This document shows, in pieces, positions 41,626 through 43,572 of a DNA stretch of 43,572 bases. The notes beneath the pieces were generated by a model. The model had not been told where the DNA came from and made no database searches. It saw only the letters and a program-made list of their open reading frames with translations. The stretch comes from Alphaproteobacteria bacterium (lineage in GTDB: Bacteria > Pseudomonadota > Alphaproteobacteria > DSM-16000 > Inquilinaceae). The DNA lies in the NCBI GenBank assembly GCA_028281265.1, contig JANQKE010000203.1, positions 1 through 43,572 of the forward strand. Direction: 5' to 3'. The translations under genes and the position numbers were made by a program. How positions within the stretch are numbered: the stretch's first letter is position 1; every line of letters begins with the position of its first letter.

Positions 41626-43572
41626 ATGACCGTTGCCCGCCTCAAGCCGCGCCTTCTGGCCGGGGCCTGCGCCTTCACCCTGGCCGCGGCGAGCCCCGCG
41701 CTGGCCCGCACCGACTACATCGCCGACATCCATGTCGTTCCCGGCACCCAGGGCGCGGCGGCGGAGACCGTGACCGGCGTCGTGTTCGACGATCTCAGCC
41801 GTGACGGCGTCCATCAGGACAACGAACCCGGCATCCCGGGCGTGCTGGTCTCCAACGGCCGGGACGTGGTGCTGACCGATGCCGACGGCGGCTACGCCCT
41901 GCCGGTCTACGACGACATGACCGTGTTCGTGACCGAGCCGGCCGCCTACGACGTGCCGGTCAACGACGACATGGTCCCGCAGTTCTTCTATCATCACAAG
42001 CCGGCCGGCACGCCGATCGCGCTGCGCTACGGCGGCCTGGCGCCGACCGGCCCGCTGCCCGCGGCGATCAACTTCCCCATGGTGCGGGGGCACTACGCGG
42101 AAGACTTCTCCTGCGTGATGATGGGCGACACCCAGCCCTATTCGAACACGGAAGTCGGTTACGTTCGCGACAGCATCGTCGCCGATCTGCTCGACCGGGA
42201 CCTCTCGGACGCCGAATGCATCGTCATGCTCGGCGACGTGATGGGTGACGATCTCACCCTGCTGCCCCGGTTCATGGACATCTTCTCGGTCCTGGGGCTG
42301 CCGCAATACTATATTCACGGCAACCACGACTACGATTTCGACGCGACCTCGGACGCGGATTCGGCCGATAGCTGGCGGAACCTGTACGGCCCGGCCTATT
42401 TCTCGTTCGAGATCGGCGAGGTGTTCTTCTTCGTCATCGACAACGTGGTGTTTCCCTGCGGGGAAGCGGACGACGGCCCCGGCGGCCGGAACGTTTGCGT
42501 CGACCCGGACCGGATCACCTATAACGGCCGGATCACCGACACCCAGATGGCGTGGATCGAGAACACCCTGGCGCATGTGCCCGAGGACAAGCTGATCGTC
42601 CTGATGAACCACATCCCGCTGGTGTCGTTCATCGACAGCAACACCGGCCGCCACCAGACCGACAACCTCGTCGAGCTGATCGAGCTGGTGCACGGCCGGC
42701 CGGTGCTGTCCCTGTCGGGTCACACCCACACCTATGAGCATCTGGCCGCCGGCGAATGGTACCAGGGCTGGGAAGACATGGTCGGCATCACCCGGCTGCC
42801 CTTCGACCACATCGTCGCCGGCGCCCCGTCGGGCAACTGGTGGCAGGGCGATTTCAGCTTCGACGGTATCCCGATGGCGTTCGCCCGCGGCGGCACCCCG
42901 CCGGGCCATCTGGTCGTCGACTTCTCCGGCAACCAGTATCGGACCGAGTTCTTCGCCTCCAACCAGCCGGCCGACCGGAAGATGGCGCTGTCGTTCAACA
43001 CCCCGGGCTTCCGGGCATGGTTCGACACGCTGTGGACCTGGATGGACGACAATGGCCGCGGCTTCGACGGCATCCCGCCGGTCACGATCAACGATCTCGA
43101 AGACCTCAAGCTGTTCACCCCGGAAGACCTGGCCGAGGGCGTGATGCTGAGCGCCAACTTCTGGCAAGGCGATCGCCATACGCAAGTGTTCGCCGCCATC
43201 AACGACGGTCCGCGGATGGAGCTGACCCGGACGCAAGAGGGCGATGGCGAGGATATCCGGTTCGGTGCCGAGTACGCCGACCCGTTCGCCGCCCCCCGTC
43301 AGATGACGATCGGCCGCTACGCGTATGAGAGCACCTCGGGCGACCCCCGCGCGCAGGGCTTCGAAATCTGGCAGGGCCGGCAGTTCGGTCCGGTGCCGCC
43401 GCAAGGGATGAGCAGCGGTCACATCGCCGACAGCTCCACCCATCTGTGGCAGCTTACCCTGCCGGAAGGGCTGCCGGTCGGCACCCATGTCGCCACGGTT
43501 ACGGCCGTCGATCGCTGGGGCCGGGCGTATACCGACCGGATCGCCTTCGGGGTCCGGGACGAGCGGCCAGCG
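41626..43572 (+). CDS. exported calcineurin-like metallophosphoesterase (3' end beyond window)
   Basis: At least 649 residues; the frame runs off the window without a stop. Sec signal peptide (basic start, hydrophobic GACAFTLAAASPALA). A small SdrD/MetallophosN-like beta domain follows (GVVFDDLSRDGVHQDNEPGI, then TDADGGYALPVYDD). The catalytic domain has all calcineurin-type motifs in order: MMGDTQPY, VMLGDVMGDD, HGNHDYDFD, LMNHIPLV and LSGHTHTYEH, giving a dinuclear metal centre. A C-terminal beta-rich MetallophosC-like region follows (THVATVTAVDRWGR). Probably a periplasmic or secreted phosphoesterase for phosphate scavenging; substrate unknown. Confidence 0.92.
   Translation, partial: MTVARLKPRLLAGACAFTLAAASPALARTDYIADIHVVPGTQGAAAETVTGVVFDDLSRDGVHQDNEPGIPGVLVSNGRDVVLTDADGGYALPVYDDMTVFVTEPAAYDVPVNDDMVPQFFYHHKPAGTPIALRYGGLAPTGPLPAAINFPMVRGHYAEDFSCVMMGDTQPYSNTEVGYVRDSIVADLLDRDLSDAECIVMLGDVMGDDLTLLPRFMDIFSVLGLPQYYIHGNHDYDFDATSDADSADSWRNLYGPAYFSFEIGEVFFFVIDNVVFPCGEADDGPGGRNVCVDPDRITYNGRITDTQMAWIENTLAHVPEDKLIVLMNHIPLVSFIDSNTGRHQTDNLVELIELVHGRPVLSLSGHTHTYEHLAAGEWYQGWEDMVGITRLPFDHIVAGAPSGNWWQGDFSFDGIPMAFARGGTPPGHLVVDFSGNQYRTEFFASNQPADRKMALSFNTPGFRAWFDTLWTWMDDNGRGFDGIPPVTINDLEDLKLFTPEDLAEGVMLSANFWQGDRHTQVFAAINDGPRMELTRTQEGDGEDIRFGAEYADPFAAPRQMTIGRYAYESTSGDPRAQGFEIWQGRQFGPVPPQGMSSGHIADSSTHLWQLTLPEGLPVGTHVATVTAVDRWGRAYTDRIAFGVRDERPA

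Overview
The window is about 68-70% GC by eye, with dense, tightly packed bacterial genes. Gene content points to an alphaproteobacterium, probably Rhodospirillales-like: a hisZ-purA pair, a CCA nucleotidyltransferase / DUF6111-like / NUDIX / DUF1285 group linked to a MoxR-DUF58-DUF4159 operon, and a split PreT/PreA with a RutR-like TetR. The taxonomic placement is inference; no rRNA or tRNA gene was seen.

Layout. 1-211 is the end of a MITE-like repeat. 230-1213 is a lysophospholipase-like hydrolase. 1223-4291 (minus) is a DUF1285 - CoA-type NUDIX - small membrane protein - CCA transferase operon. 4416-11228 (plus) is a MoxR ATPase - DUF58 - DUF4159 - membrane protein operon, probably for envelope or complex assembly. 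11359-14096 (minus) is a membrane protein plus a tail-anchored pseudokinase. 14391-18240 (minus) is purA, hisZ and rlmN.

18.5-23.9 kb is an accessory island and the most interesting part. A 764-residue fusion of a subtilisin domain with a PatG-type C-terminal domain (cyanobactin maturation protease family) precedes two paralogous 52- and 58-residue peptides with a near-identical N-terminal half and hydrophobic tails. A 63-residue peptide follows, and an unrelated 81-residue ORF lies beyond a repeat. No cyclodehydratase, YcaO or transporter is present, so this looks like a minimal, possibly undescribed RiPP- or bacteriocin-like system. The cassette is bracketed by two direct copies of a composite palindromic repeat that share the same derived arm. 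Upstream are an AT-rich segment with a 17-bp palindrome, an HTH regulator, a small ORF with a duplicated 11-codon unit, and a 64-residue hydrophobic peptide.

24.2-29.5 kb is reductive pyrimidine catabolism: PreA and PreT separated by three other genes, with a divergent RutR-like regulator and a RutR-box-like palindrome between it and preT. 29.5-33.4 kb is a polysaccharide cluster (polyprenyl-phosphate sugar-1-phosphate transferase, CapD/WbpM-type dehydratase, lipoprotein). 33.4-38.6 kb holds glycogen phosphorylase divergent from a GH13 enzyme resembling glucosylglycerol hydrolase. 38.6-41.0 kb holds a Rid-family protein, a GGDEF protein and a P-loop protein. 41.0-41.3 kb is a composite repeat abutting a complete 268-bp MITE-like element. 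41626 to the window end is an exported metallophosphoesterase cut by the window edge.

Two repeat families recur through the window. In four of five copies the composite palindromic repeat supplies, or begins exactly at, the TAG stop codon of the neighbouring gene.
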